DNA of 64,000 nt from an uncultured Lachnospiraceae bacterium (GCA_910587955.1 CAJUNN010000003.1:72587-136586), one strand, 5' to 3'; counted from the first letter of the stretch, positions 7,572 through 15,961 are shown. A program made the numbers and translations. The notes: generated by a model from the sequence alone, not told the origin.

Positions 7572-9458
7572 CTAGATCTGCAGGCCTTTACGCTTATCCG
7601 CAATGATCTGTTCCAGGATATCTGCCGCTTTTACGGGATCCAGCTCCACAATCACCTGTCCGCCGGTAATATCCTTTAAATCTTCGGTGAGAACTTTTAC
7701 AGTCAGATCGCTGCCCGCAATAAAGGGCTGCTGTCCCAGATGCAGCGGCAATCCCAGGGCTGCGCCGAACATACCGTCCGCCAAAGCCTGTTCCTCCAGC
7801 CACTGGGGCGCGGACAGCACCAGGGGAAGCTGGGGAAGATCGATGTTCAATTCTTTCGCCAGGGCCGTGGCCACCATCTCCAGACGGCCGATGGCCAGGC
7901 AGGGACCGAAATTCAGTACCGGGGGGATCCCCAGGCTTTTGCAAACTTCTTTCAGCCCTTCTCCGGCAAGCTCCGCTGCTTCCGGCGTCATCAAGCCGCA
8001 GTTCTCGATTCCTCCGGAAGAGCAGCCTGCGGAAAGTACGATAATATCCCTCTTAATCAGTTCTTTCGTCAATTCTACCGTGCACACGTCATGCCCCAGG
8101 GCCGTCAGGTTGGAACAGCCTACCACGCCGGCTACACCCTTGATTTTCCCGGACACAATGAGATCCAAAAGGGGCTTCCAGGATTTACCCAGGAATTCGT
8201 AAAGAGAGCCCTCGCTGACTCCGGTGAGGGTATTCTTATTTCCGTGCTCCGCAAGCAGACGCAGCTCCACCTGGCCCCGGCGTTCCTTGTAGGCTTCCAC
8301 CACCGCATCCATCACCCGGCTGCTAATCTCTTCCCTGCTACCAAAGGAGAACTGCATCAGCTCCGCATTGGCTTTTTTCGCCACATCGTCCAGGCAGATC
8401 TGCTTGATTTTCAAGGCATCGCAGATAGGCTCAATCCCAGGAAGGGTGCAGTTAAACTCGGAGAGAACCGCATCGATAGCTCCCGTAGCCAGCACTGCCT
8501 CGCTGGTGTAATTATTGCCTGCATGCCCGTCAAAAATGTCCGTATAGTGGACGCCCCGCAGCTGCAGATCCTGGCCCACGCAGGTACATCCTACCAGCTT
8601 AAATCCCTTGGCGCCGGCAGCCTTTGCCTTCTCCAGCGCTTCCGGGGAGGCCAGACGCTCCTGGAGATCCACAAAGATGGAATGCTGATGGCCGGTAATC
8701 ATAATGTTGATATAATCCGGATCGATCACATGCAGTCCCACAGGGGCCATGCGGATCTGAGGCTCGCCCAGCATTACGTCATTTAAGAGATTGGTTAAAG
8801 TCAGCCCGTACAGTCCTGTGGAAATGCCAAGCCTTAAGCAGGTCATGAGCATATTCACCGGATCGGAATTTAAATTGGTGGAGCACTTCACCACGCCGGC
8901 GAAAACCTCGGACTTGGCGCCCCCGGGCAGGATGCCCAGCTCCTTCCATTTCCGATAGCGGGGGGCATAGGCCAGCTTTTCGATCAGCTCCATCTCCTCA
9001 TAATCGGGCTTGTACAGATCGGCAAGCACCTTCTCCGCCACTTCCAGGGCCATTTTATGTAAATCATCCGTCTCCTCAAGGCCAAATTCCCGCACCAGCA
9101 GGCGCAGGGCGTTCTCACCCTTGATAGCCCCTTGGGAAAGAGCCGTATGTTTCAGATTCAGAGCCGTATTTTCTACCACGTGAATGTAGCATCCGCTTCC
9201 GCTGGCTACCGCCCGCAGAAGATTGCGGGTAACAATCACATCCGCCGTAGCACCGCAGATTCCTCTTGGAGCCGACGGGGTAATCCGGCAGGGACCGTTG
9301 GAGCAGAGACGGCAGCACACGCCCTTTAAGCCGAAACCACATTTCGTCTTCTGTCCGTCCACCCGGTGGTGGGACGTTTCCAGAGGCAGCCCTGCAATAA
9401 ATTCCTCCAGGGGCTTGTCCGCGCTTTTACAGGTGTTGCATCCATAGCATTCGTTCAT
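7572..9458 (-). CDS. cooS: anaerobic carbon monoxide dehydrogenase, catalytic subunit
   Basis: 628 residues from the ATG at 9458, chosen because GGAGG lies six bases upstream; a longer reading frame start at 9494 lacks a site. The enzyme oxidises CO to CO2 at a Ni-Fe-S C-cluster. The N-terminus has CYGCNTC and then Cys40, Cys48, Cys49, Cys52 and Cys57 (within GFGLKGVCCRLCSNGPCRI), the D/B-cluster ligand pattern of CooS homodimers. Later conserved parts include VGCTCVGQDLQLRG, GVVGCSNLTALGHD and LSAGCSSGGIENCG, which carry C-cluster ligands. It heads cooS-cooF-oxidoreductase; neither acetyl-CoA synthase nor CooC is in this window. Confidence 0.96.
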   Translation of the reverse strand: MNECYGCNTCKSADKPLEEFIAGLPLETSHHRVDGQKTKCGFGLKGVCCRLCSNGPCRITPSAPRGICGATADVIVTRNLLRAVASGSGCYIHVVENTALNLKHTALSQGAIKGENALRLLVREFGLEETDDLHKMALEVAEKVLADLYKPDYEEMELIEKLAYAPRYRKWKELGILPGGAKSEVFAGVVKCSTNLNSDPVNMLMTCLRLGISTGLYGLTLTNLLNDVMLGEPQIRMAPVGLHVIDPDYINIMITGHQHSIFVDLQERLASPEALEKAKAAGAKGFKLVGCTCVGQDLQLRGVHYTDIFDGHAGNNYTSEAVLATGAIDAVLSEFNCTLPGIEPICDALKIKQICLDDVAKKANAELMQFSFGSREEISSRVMDAVVEAYKERRGQVELRLLAEHGNKNTLTGVSEGSLYEFLGKSWKPLLDLIVSGKIKGVAGVVGCSNLTALGHDVCTVELTKELIKRDIIVLSAGCSSGGIENCGLMTPEAAELAGEGLKEVCKSLGIPPVLNFGPCLAIGRLEMVATALAKELNIDLPQLPLVLSAPQWLEEQALADGMFGAALGLPLHLGQQPFIAGSDLTVKVLTEDLKDITGGQVIVELDPVKAADILEQIIADKRKGLQI

Positions 9459-9810
9459 GTTGTTCCTCCTTTGTGTAATGAGCTTATTTTCCAAGGACTA
9501 ATCGCTTACGACAAGCCCTTTCTTTTCCGCAATTCTCTACGGCCTCTTTTCAAAGATATTCCCGTTTTGCCTTCTCCTCGTATTCTTCCAGCAGCATATT
9601 CCGCACCTCCATCCGAAGCGGTATGGTCTGTGTTGTTTCTTTTTCCTAAAAATCTCCTTTCATTATACGGCTTTTGCATCTTTCTGGCAAGATCCGAGAA
9701 GTGTGACCGCAGAAATCTGCTGCTTATTTTTTTCTATCAAGGGAATGGGAAAGCGGATTTGCCTTCCTTAGAACTAATTTATTTTAACACAACAGAAAGA
9801 AAAAAGAACG
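9459..9810 (-). promoter_or_regulatory. cooS promoter and leader region
   Basis: This gene-poor stretch between cooS and leuD holds one clear promoter on the minus strand: TTGCCA (9685-9690), 17 bases, TATAAT (9662-9667). Transcription would begin near 9655 and leave about 200 bases before the cooS ATG. Bases 9691-9810 are AT-rich with no gene I can support; no CooA/CRP-type palindrome stands out. Confidence 0.65.
9550..9597 (-). other. possible leader micro-ORF upstream of cooS
   Basis: Inside the roughly 200-base leader of cooS an ATG at 9597 has GGAGG eight bases upstream and opens a 15-codon frame (MLLEEYEEKAKREYL) ending at TGA 9550. It may be a translated leader peptide, or the head of a decayed gene, since the next frame continues with a helix-like sequence. 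Nothing else supports expression. Confidence 0.25.
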
Positions 9811-9851
9811 AAAAAAACAGAAAACACCGCCCTATAAAAGAACGGTATTTT
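9811..9851 (-). terminator. terminator of the leuCD operon
   Basis: On the minus strand AAAATACCG (9851-9843) pairs with CGGTGTTTT (9829-9821), followed by TCTGTTTTTTT. It begins 16 bases after the leuD stop. Confidence 0.8.
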
Positions 9852-9866
9852 CCGCAAGCGAAACAT

Positions 9867-10352
9867 CTATTTCTCGTTGATATAGTTTATCAACCCCTCA
9901 GCCTTGATAATCTTCTGCATAAATTCCGGGAACGCCTGGCCCTGATACTCCTTTCCGGTTGTCCGGTTGTAGATCCTTCCGCTGTCAAAATCCACCTCCA
10001 CCTGGTCGCCCTCCCGGATATCTTTTGCCGCCTCCGGACACTCAATAATGGGAAGGCCGATGTTGATAGCATTGCGGTAAAAAATCCGGGCGAAGGTCTC
10101 CGCAATCACACAGGATATACCGGATACTTTGATCACCAGCGGCGCATGTTCCCGGGAGGAACCGCAGCCGAAATTCTTATTGGCCACCATAATGTCGCCG
10201 GGCTGCACTTTTTTCACAAACTCTTTGTCAATATCCTCCATGCAGTGTTCTGCCAGCTCCTTGGGATCCGCGATGGCCAGATACCGGGCGGGGATGATGA
10301 CATCCGTGTCTACATTGTCTCCATATTTAAAAACGCTTCCTTTTGCCTGCAT
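9867..10352 (-). CDS. leuD: 3-isopropylmalate dehydratase small subunit
   Basis: 161 residues from the ATG at 10352, which has AGGAG seven bases upstream. A longer in-frame start at 10424 would lie within a repeat element and is rejected. With LeuC it isomerises 2-isopropylmalate to 3-isopropylmalate in leucine synthesis. FKYGDNVDTDVIIPARYL at the start and GSSREHAPLVIK (substrate-binding loop) mark the short swivel-domain type seen in archaea and clostridia. Second gene of leuC-leuD, separated from leuC by a 102-bp element. Confidence 0.95.
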   Translation of the reverse strand: MQAKGSVFKYGDNVDTDVIIPARYLAIADPKELAEHCMEDIDKEFVKKVQPGDIMVANKNFGCGSSREHAPLVIKVSGISCVIAETFARIFYRNAINIGLPIIECPEAAKDIREGDQVEVDFDSGRIYNRTTGKEYQGQAFPEFMQKIIKAEGLINYINEK

Positions 10353-10370
10353 TGGGTTTCTCCTATTTTT

Positions 10371-10482
10371 AGTTCCGCATTCGCCCTTCCTGCCCCCCTT
10401 CCTTAGAAGGATTTCCAGCCGCATTCTGCGCCTGTATATTCTTCTGGCACTGGCCGGGCTTCTGCTGTTTTTAGTTCCGCAT
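10371..10482 (-). repeat. structured intergenic element, copy A (leuC-leuD)
   Basis: Bounded by direct repeats AGTTCCGCAT at 10371-10380 and 10473-10482 (102 bases apart). The inside holds a hairpin: AGAAGGATTTCCAG (10405-10418) against CTGTATATTCTTCT (10432-10445), topped by CGCA/TGCG. A GGGCTTCTGCTG motif lies before the second direct repeat. Related copies are at 11788, 26081 and 41437. Orientation given is that of the operon it sits in. Confidence 0.8.
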
Positions 10483-10494
10483 CTGCCTTCTCTT

Positions 10495-11763
10495 TTATAA
10501 TCCCAGCTCCGCCGGAGCAGAGATTTTTCCGGTTACTGCACTTGCCGTCGCTACGGCCGGGCTTGCCAGATAGACCTCAGAGTCCACATGGCCCATACGG
10601 CCCACAAAGTTCCGGTTGGTGGTGGAAACACAGCGCTCGCCTGCCGCCAGGATTCCCATATAGCCTCCCAGACAGGGACCGCAGGTGGGCGTACTGACCG
10701 CCGCCCCGGCCTCGATAAAGATTTTCAGCAGGCCCTCCTCCATGGCATCCATATAAATCTTCTGGGTTCCGGGAATTACGATACAGCGAAGTCCCTTTTT
10801 TACCTTTCTTCCTTTCAGAATAGCCGCCGCCGTCCGCAGATCGTCCATCCTTCCGTTGGTGCAGGATCCGATCACTACCTGGTCAATGGCAATCTCTTCT
10901 TTCACTTCATCCACTGTCCTGGTATTTTCCGGCAGGTGGGGGAAGGCCACCGTAGATTTCAGGGTGCTCAAATCAATGGTGTACGTCTCGTCATACTCTG
11001 CATCCGCATCCGCCTCATAGATCCGGTACGGCCTTTGGGAATGTTCCTTCATATAAGCCACGGCCAGATCGTCTGCCGGAAAGATCCCGTTCTTGCCTCC
11101 TGCCTCAATGGCCATATTGGCAATGGTAAACCGGTCGTCCATGGACAAATTCCCCACACCTTCCCCCACAAACTCCATGGATTTGTAGAGGGCGCCGTCG
11201 ACGCCTATCATTCCGATAATATGAAGGATCACATCCTTGCCGCTGACCCATTTGGAGGGCTTTCCCGTCAGGTGGAATTTGATGGCGGAAGGCACCTTAA
11301 ACCAGGCCTTTCCCGTAGCCATTCCGGCTGCCATATCCGTGCTGCCTACTCCCGTGGAAAACGCGCCCAGGGCGCCGTAGGTACAGGTGTGGGAATCAGC
11401 GCCTATGATGCAGTCTCCCGCTACAGTCAGCCCCTTCTCCGGCAGCAATGCGTGTTCAATCCCCATCTCTCCCACGTCAAAATAATTGGTCACTTCATGC
11501 CTGCAGGCGAATTCCCGTACACATTTGCAGTTTTCTGCCGACTTTATGTCCTTGTTGGGGATAAAATGGTCCATAACCAGGGCAATCTTGTCTTTGTGGA
11601 ATACTTCCTGCGCCTTTAATTTTTCCATCTCCCGGATGGCCACCGGGGTGGTGATATCATTTCCCAGCACCAGATCCAGGTCCGCTTCAATGAGCTGTCC
11701 GGCTTTTACCTCCGGAAGGCCTGCATGAGCTGCCAGAATCTTTTGCGTCATTGTCATTCCCAT
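10495..11763 (-). CDS. leuC: 3-isopropylmalate dehydratase large subunit
   Basis: 422 residues from the ATG at 11763, preceded by AGGAGGAG and seven bases; the longer frame from 11865 runs through a repeat and is rejected. It carries the [4Fe-4S] aconitase-type core: conserved GADSHTCTYGALGAFSTGVGSTD, IGSCTNGRMDDL and TPTCGPCLGGYMG supply the cluster cysteines. Length and sequence fit the aconitase-related, roughly 420-residue LeuC form rather than the 470-residue E. coli form. First gene of leuCD, probably controlled by the divergent LysR protein. Confidence 0.95.
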   Translation of the reverse strand: MGMTMTQKILAAHAGLPEVKAGQLIEADLDLVLGNDITTPVAIREMEKLKAQEVFHKDKIALVMDHFIPNKDIKSAENCKCVREFACRHEVTNYFDVGEMGIEHALLPEKGLTVAGDCIIGADSHTCTYGALGAFSTGVGSTDMAAGMATGKAWFKVPSAIKFHLTGKPSKWVSGKDVILHIIGMIGVDGALYKSMEFVGEGVGNLSMDDRFTIANMAIEAGGKNGIFPADDLAVAYMKEHSQRPYRIYEADADAEYDETYTIDLSTLKSTVAFPHLPENTRTVDEVKEEIAIDQVVIGSCTNGRMDDLRTAAAILKGRKVKKGLRCIVIPGTQKIYMDAMEEGLLKIFIEAGAAVSTPTCGPCLGGYMGILAAGERCVSTTNRNFVGRMGHVDSEVYLASPAVATASAVTGKISAPAELGL

Positions 11764-11787
11764 CTTGTTTCTCCTCCTATTGTTTAT

Positions 11788-11924
11788 ACGGGCTTCTGCT
11801 GTTTTGATTTTAGTTCCGCATCCGCCCTTCCAGCCCCCCTTCCTTAGAAGGATTTCCAGCCGCATTCTGCGTCTGTAATTCCTTCTGGGGGCTCTCCGGG
11901 CTTCTGCTGATTCCAGTTCTAAAT
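11788..11924 (-). repeat. structured intergenic element, copy B (leuC leader)
   Basis: AGTTCCGCAT at 11812-11821 and a worn copy AGTTCTAAAT at 11915-11924 are 103 bases apart. The hairpin arms are AGAAGGATTTCCAG (11846-11859) and CTGTAATTCCTTCT (11873-11886) with the same CGCA/TGCG top. An additional GGGCTTCTGCTG (11790-11801) lies outside the first repeat. It falls within the transcribed leader of leuC. Confidence 0.8.
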
Positions 11925-11943
11925 TTGCTTTTTATTTTCTTGT

Positions 11944-11997
11944 ATTCTAACACACTTCCAGATATAATTGAAATATATAATATAAATATTTATTATA
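11944..11997 (-). promoter_or_regulatory. leuC promoter -10 and AT-rich dyad between leuC and lysR
   Basis: On the minus strand an extended -10 (TGT then TAGAAT, 11944-11952) faces leuC; no good -35 precedes it, which fits an activator-dependent promoter. Just upstream, 11976-11997 is a nearly perfect 22-base AT palindrome centred on ATAAATATTTAT, a candidate LysR-type operator shared with the divergent regulator gene. Confidence 0.5.
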
Positions 11998-12063
11998 AGT
12001 TATATTTATATTACAGAAACCGAAACTGCCCTGCCGGGCACATCGCCAGAAAGGAGCCGACCT

Positions 12064-12966
12064 GTGAACCAGAACCTTTCCCTGTACCGCATTTTTTACG
12101 CCGTCGCCCTGGCGGGAAATATTTCCAAAGCTGCCGAAAGCCTTTATCTAAGCCAGCCTGCCGTCAGCCAGTCCATACGGAAACTGGAGCAAGCTCTAAA
12201 AACGGATCTTTTCCTGCGGAATTCCCGCGGCGTGCAGCTCACCCAGGAGGGAGAAGTGCTATTCTCCCACGTAAAATCGGCTTTCCAATCCCTGGAACAG
12301 GCGGAAAGCCAGCTTAAGCTGCGCCGGGAGCTGGGCGTGGGACATCTGCGCATCGGCGTCAGCTCTACGCTGTGCAAGTATGTCCTTCTACCCTATCTGA
12401 AAGATTTTATCAAGCGCCGCCCCCATGTCCGCATCACCATCGCCTGCCAGTCCACCGGCCACACCCTGAAGATGCTGGAAGAAGGGGATCTGGACTTGGG
12501 ACTGATCGGAAAGCCCCAGAAGTTTAAAGATCTGGAATTTCACCCGGTGCGCCAGATTCAGGATACCTTTGTGGCCTCCAAAGGATATCTGGAAAATCTT
12601 TCACGGCTCCCGGATGAAGCAGCCGGCTCTTTCCTCACCCGCGGAACTTTGATGATGCTGGACAAGGATAATCTCACGCGCCGGTATCTGGACAGCTGCT
12701 TCCGGAAAGAAAATCTGGTTCCGAAGCATATTCTGGAAGCTACCTCTATGGATCTCCTCATTGATTTTGCTAAAATCGGTCTGGGGATCGCCTGTGTGAT
12801 CCGGGAGTTTGTAGAAACCGAATTAAAATCCCAAAGCCTCGTAGAGCTTCCCTCTCCCCTTCCCATTGCTCCCAGGGACATCGGCTTTGTCTTTTCCCCC
12901 GGACGGGAATATCCCGAACTCTGCCGGGAACTGATAAGCCCCTGTCTCAAAACCCTTTCTCCTTAA
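12064..12966 (+). CDS. LysR family transcriptional regulator
   Basis: 300 residues starting at GTG, with AAGGAG seven bases upstream. Residues 1-60 form the winged helix-turn-helix (ISKAAESLYLSQPAVSQSIRKLEQALKT in two halves), and the rest is the periplasmic-binding-like effector domain beginning LRIGVSSTLCKYVLLPYL. It is divergent from leuCD across about 300 bases containing an AT palindrome, so it is the likely regulator of leucine synthesis genes (inference). Its 3' end overlaps the convergent lipase gene by 20 bases. Confidence 0.92.
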   Translation: MNQNLSLYRIFYAVALAGNISKAAESLYLSQPAVSQSIRKLEQALKTDLFLRNSRGVQLTQEGEVLFSHVKSAFQSLEQAESQLKLRRELGVGHLRIGVSSTLCKYVLLPYLKDFIKRRPHVRITIACQSTGHTLKMLEEGDLDLGLIGKPQKFKDLEFHPVRQIQDTFVASKGYLENLSRLPDEAAGSFLTRGTLMMLDKDNLTRRYLDSCFRKENLVPKHILEATSMDLLIDFAKIGLGIACVIREFVETELKSQSLVELPSPLPIAPRDIGFVFSPGREYPELCRELISPCLKTLSP

Positions 12967-14323
12967 GCTCCGCAGCAATCTGCACGTAGGCTTCTGCCAC
13001 ATCAAATCCCTTGTAATCCTGGCGCTTCAAATCAATCATATCCCCATGGGAAATACCACGCATCCATTTGTTTCGGAAAACACCCCGGAATTCCCCCCAC
13101 TTGGCGGAATCCGTGCTGACAAGGCCGTCGTTCTCCCCTTCTAGGAGACGGATCAGGCACCAGGGAAAGGCAAGCAGCAGGTGGCTCCAGGGATATTTCA
13201 TCCGGGAAGCATAGCTCTGATAGTATACCTGGGGATCGTCCGGGGTCTCTTTATTAAACCGGGCGCTCTCTGCCGTGGAAAACTGACGGGTGGCTGTATA
13301 AAAGTCCGGGTTCCGATCCCCGAATCTCAAAAAAGTCCGGTCAAAGCACCCGGCCACAAAACGGTAAAGCCCGTCCGGAAGCCGGCAGGCATAGTCTACA
13401 AAACGGCAGCCCCGGTGAGGCGTGCTCATCGTGGTCAGGGAAGCCACATAGGGAGCCATGTGAAGGTGCGTAATGGCATAACGGGCATCCAAGCCGCCCT
13501 TGGAATGGGCAATGATGTTGACCTTTCCGGCTCCCGTTTCCTCCAGTATCTTCCGTATCCGGACGCGGATATCTTCCCCGTTGCAGGCAATGGTTCCAAA
13601 TGCCTCTTGATTTCCGTAGTAAATGACGGCTCCGTTGCGCATCAGTTCCCGGGGAATCCTGCCCCAGTAATTGAAATAGCGCAGATCCCGGAAACCGATG
13701 CCGTGCACCATCAAAAGCGGATACCGGGTCTTACAAATCTGTGTGTCCGCCCGCAGCCTGCTTTGCAGCACCTTCTCCCGCTCAAAGTCATACTCCTCAT
13801 AGACCAGACGACAGGCATAGAGAAGAACTGCCAAATTGACCAGGGGAATCCACATGGTCAAGAGCATCAAAAGCCTTCTTCCAATACTCAGCCGCCTGGA
13901 AGTAAAAAAGATCCGCAGGGTTCCGGCCGCCATCAGGGAAAAAATTCCGCAGGCAGACAGAACCGCTCCGGCAATCCGAAGCCCCGGACTCAAAGCCTCC
14001 AATACCGTCCCCCGGATAAAAAGATTCACAAAAACGGGAACCTGTACCGCCATGCCGTAAAAGCCGCAGTAGATAAGCCTTCTTCCGCCCAGCATCATAC
14101 GTACACGAAAGCCCGTCTTTTCTTTATCAAAGACGGGCATAAACAGCAGCCAGAGATATACAAGAAAACCCCCGGCCGCTGGTACAGACAAAAGCAAAAC
14201 ACGGACTGCCCCGGGATATCCGGCGTCCGCCAGAGCACCGGACAGCAGGGCAATCAGGATAACACTATTTAACATGCAGGGAACCGCCAACGCCAGAAAT
14301 AAGCATCCCCAGAATTTCTTCAT
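12947..14323 (-). CDS. membrane-anchored alpha/beta-hydrolase (lipase-like)
   Basis: About 458 residues. The first 175 are four to six hydrophobic segments; then comes an alpha/beta-hydrolase domain beginning YPLLMVHGIGFRD, with nucleophile elbow AHSKGG (Ser near 274), an acid in EGENDGLVSTD and a histidine in ISHGDMIDL. This resembles triacylglycerol/esterase lipases of the LipA/EstA group. I chose the ATG at 14323 (AAGGTGAG seven bases upstream); a GTG at 14335 overlapping the PilZ stop is the alternative. Third gene after the GGDEF and PilZ genes. Substrate unknown. Confidence 0.75.
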   Translation of the reverse strand: MKKFWGCLFLALAVPCMLNSVILIALLSGALADAGYPGAVRVLLLSVPAAGGFLVYLWLLFMPVFDKEKTGFRVRMMLGGRRLIYCGFYGMAVQVPVFVNLFIRGTVLEALSPGLRIAGAVLSACGIFSLMAAGTLRIFFTSRRLSIGRRLLMLLTMWIPLVNLAVLLYACRLVYEEYDFEREKVLQSRLRADTQICKTRYPLLMVHGIGFRDLRYFNYWGRIPRELMRNGAVIYYGNQEAFGTIACNGEDIRVRIRKILEETGAGKVNIIAHSKGGLDARYAITHLHMAPYVASLTTMSTPHRGCRFVDYACRLPDGLYRFVAGCFDRTFLRFGDRNPDFYTATRQFSTAESARFNKETPDDPQVYYQSYASRMKYPWSHLLLAFPWCLIRLLEGENDGLVSTDSAKWGEFRGVFRNKWMRGISHGDMIDLKRQDYKGFDVAEAYVQIAAELKEKGF

Positions 14324-14331
14324 AAGCCTGC

Positions 14332-15042
14332 TCACCTTTTCCCACGGTCCCTGGAGGCTCTTTTTTTGCGCTGGATATCAAAAATACTCTGCATAATCTT
14401 CTCCCGCTCCGCTTCGTTCAGCTCAATGAACTGGCAGCCGTACACAAATCCGGACTCTTCCTTGTCCGTAACCCGCAGAATCTGGCAGAGCAGAAGGGAA
14501 AGCTCCCGTTCCGGCATCAGCTGCACTTTCAGGAGAAATTTATCGCCGATATGGCAGGCATACTCCGTGCCCACACAGGCGCCGCCTACACTGATGTTTA
14601 AAAGCCTGGCCGGCTCCTCCGCAAAACTAATTTTCCCAACAGGTGTAATGCTGGCCTCCAAATCCGTATCCAGACGGAAAAAAGCTCTGTCATTTCCGAT
14701 TTTCACAAACGTCAGATCCTCCACCCGCCAAATCAGATTCTCTTCCGGTGTAACTGCCCCCTCCAGGTAAACTGCCTTTGCATCCTGATCGCTGTAACCC
14801 CGGATTTTTACATTTATGGTTTCCTCTTTCTGAAAGACATCCCCATCGGAATACTGGTAAAGCCGGGCCGTAGTACCCCGGATCTCCTGCAATTTGGCCA
14901 CGAAAAGCAGACGTTCCTCCGCAGTCATTACCTCCACCCGCATACCGGAATACTGTTCCACTTCCTCCGGCTGCGGCTTTTTTTCCTTTTCCTTTACCGG
15001 CTCCGCCTTTTCCTTTTTTCCCAGAAACCCAAACAATCCCAT
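14332..15042 (-). CDS. PilZ-domain c-di-GMP receptor, YcgR-like
   Basis: 236 residues from the ATG at 15042 (GGAGGGAG upstream; starts one base after the stop of the GGDEF gene). An N-terminal KKEKAEPVKEKEKKPQPEE linker precedes a YcgR-N-like beta domain (about 30-115), then PilZ. Both c-di-GMP-binding motifs are intact: R119-AFF-R123 and NISVGG starting at Asn149. It should bind the cyclic dinucleotide made by the diguanylate cyclase encoded just upstream. The output partner is unknown; the adjacent membrane hydrolase is a candidate. Confidence 0.85.
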   Translation of the reverse strand: MGLFGFLGKKEKAEPVKEKEKKPQPEEVEQYSGMRVEVMTAEERLLFVAKLQEIRGTTARLYQYSDGDVFQKEETINVKIRGYSDQDAKAVYLEGAVTPEENLIWRVEDLTFVKIGNDRAFFRLDTDLEASITPVGKISFAEEPARLLNISVGGACVGTEYACHIGDKFLLKVQLMPERELSLLLCQILRVTDKEESGFVYGCQFIELNEAEREKIMQSIFDIQRKKRASRDRGKR

Positions 15043-15043
15043 A

Positions 15044-15961
15044 CTATTTCTCCCTCCACTGAACCATTCTCTCATTGGACCATACCACCTGATTCCTGCC
15101 GAAACGCTTGGCATCATACAGCATGGTGTCCGCCAACTGCAGATAAGTCCTGTATTCATCGCCTAACTTGGGGATTACCGTAACGCCCCCGATGCTCACG
15201 GTCACATAACGGAAATCCCAATTCTTGTGCTCAATATGTAAATCCTCAACGGCTTTGCGCACCTTCTTCAAATGTTCAAACACTTCCGCAGCCGTACCTC
15301 CCAAAATAACAGCCACAAATTCTTCCCCTCCGTACCGGGCAAAGAAATCTGTGTTGCGCCGGAGAAAGCCGGATGCCGTCTGGGCAACAGCCGCTATCAC
15401 TTTATCTCCGGCAGGATGCCCGTAATGGTCGTTATACAGCTTAAACTTGTCAATGTCAAACATACAGACAGAAAAAGGAACCTTCAGGCGGATGGCCTCC
15501 TGCCACTTGCTGACGCTCTGCTGATCGTAATACCTTCTGTTCGCCGCCCCGGTCAGTTCATCGTAAAGAGCCTCTTGTTCAATCTTCGCACGATACTGGT
15601 ACAGTTTGATGTGGGTATGTACTCTGGCCTTTACAATGGGCGCATGGAAGGGCTTGGCGATATAGTCCACCGCTCCCAGAGTCAGTCCGCGCTCCTCATT
15701 CTGGATATCCGAAAGGCTGGTGATCAAGATCACCGGAATATGCCGGGTAACAAGCTCCTCCTGAAGTGTCTTCAGCAGCATAAATCCATCCATATCCGGC
15801 ATTACCACATCCGAAAGAATCAGGGAATAAGCCTCGGATCTTACACAGTCAAGCCCAGCCTGGGCCGTATTGGCAACGGTAATATCGTACTCATCTTTTA
15901 AAATAGACGCCAAAAGGCTGGCTTGTACGGGACTGTCATCAATAATCAGTATCTTTTCCAT
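15044..15961 (-). CDS. response regulator with GGDEF diguanylate cyclase output
   Basis: 305 residues. Residues 1-120 are a receiver domain (acidic pair Asp8/Asp9, phospho-acceptor Asp51 in LILSDVVMPDMDG, Lys103 in AKPF). Residues 130-295 are a GGDEF domain with an active-type GGEEF at 211-215 and a product-inhibition RxxD site, R202-NT-D205, five residues before it. It is therefore expected to make c-di-GMP when phosphorylated and be feedback-inhibited. No histidine kinase adjoins it. First gene of the unit with the PilZ protein and the lipase-like protein. Confidence 0.93.
   Translation of the reverse strand: MEKILIIDDSPVQASLLASILKDEYDITVANTAQAGLDCVRSEAYSLILSDVVMPDMDGFMLLKTLQEELVTRHIPVILITSLSDIQNEERGLTLGAVDYIAKPFHAPIVKARVHTHIKLYQYRAKIEQEALYDELTGAANRRYYDQQSVSKWQEAIRLKVPFSVCMFDIDKFKLYNDHYGHPAGDKVIAAVAQTASGFLRRNTDFFARYGGEEFVAVILGGTAAEVFEHLKKVRKAVEDLHIEHKNWDFRYVTVSIGGVTVIPKLGDEYRTYLQLADTMLYDAKRFGRNQVVWSNERMVQWREK

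Noticed and set aside
10353..10424. In-frame extension of leuD beginning MRLEILLRKGG, nearly repeated before leuC (11764-11865)
   Set aside because: Both arise from the repeat element in its minus-strand reading. The true genes start at ATGs with good ribosome sites, and copy C of the element does not keep the frame.
13181..14272. Long plus-strand open frame opposite the lipase-like gene
   Set aside because: It has no ribosome site and the minus-strand frame shows clear protein motifs (AHSKGG, transmembrane helices); similar shadows elsewhere were dropped for the same reason.
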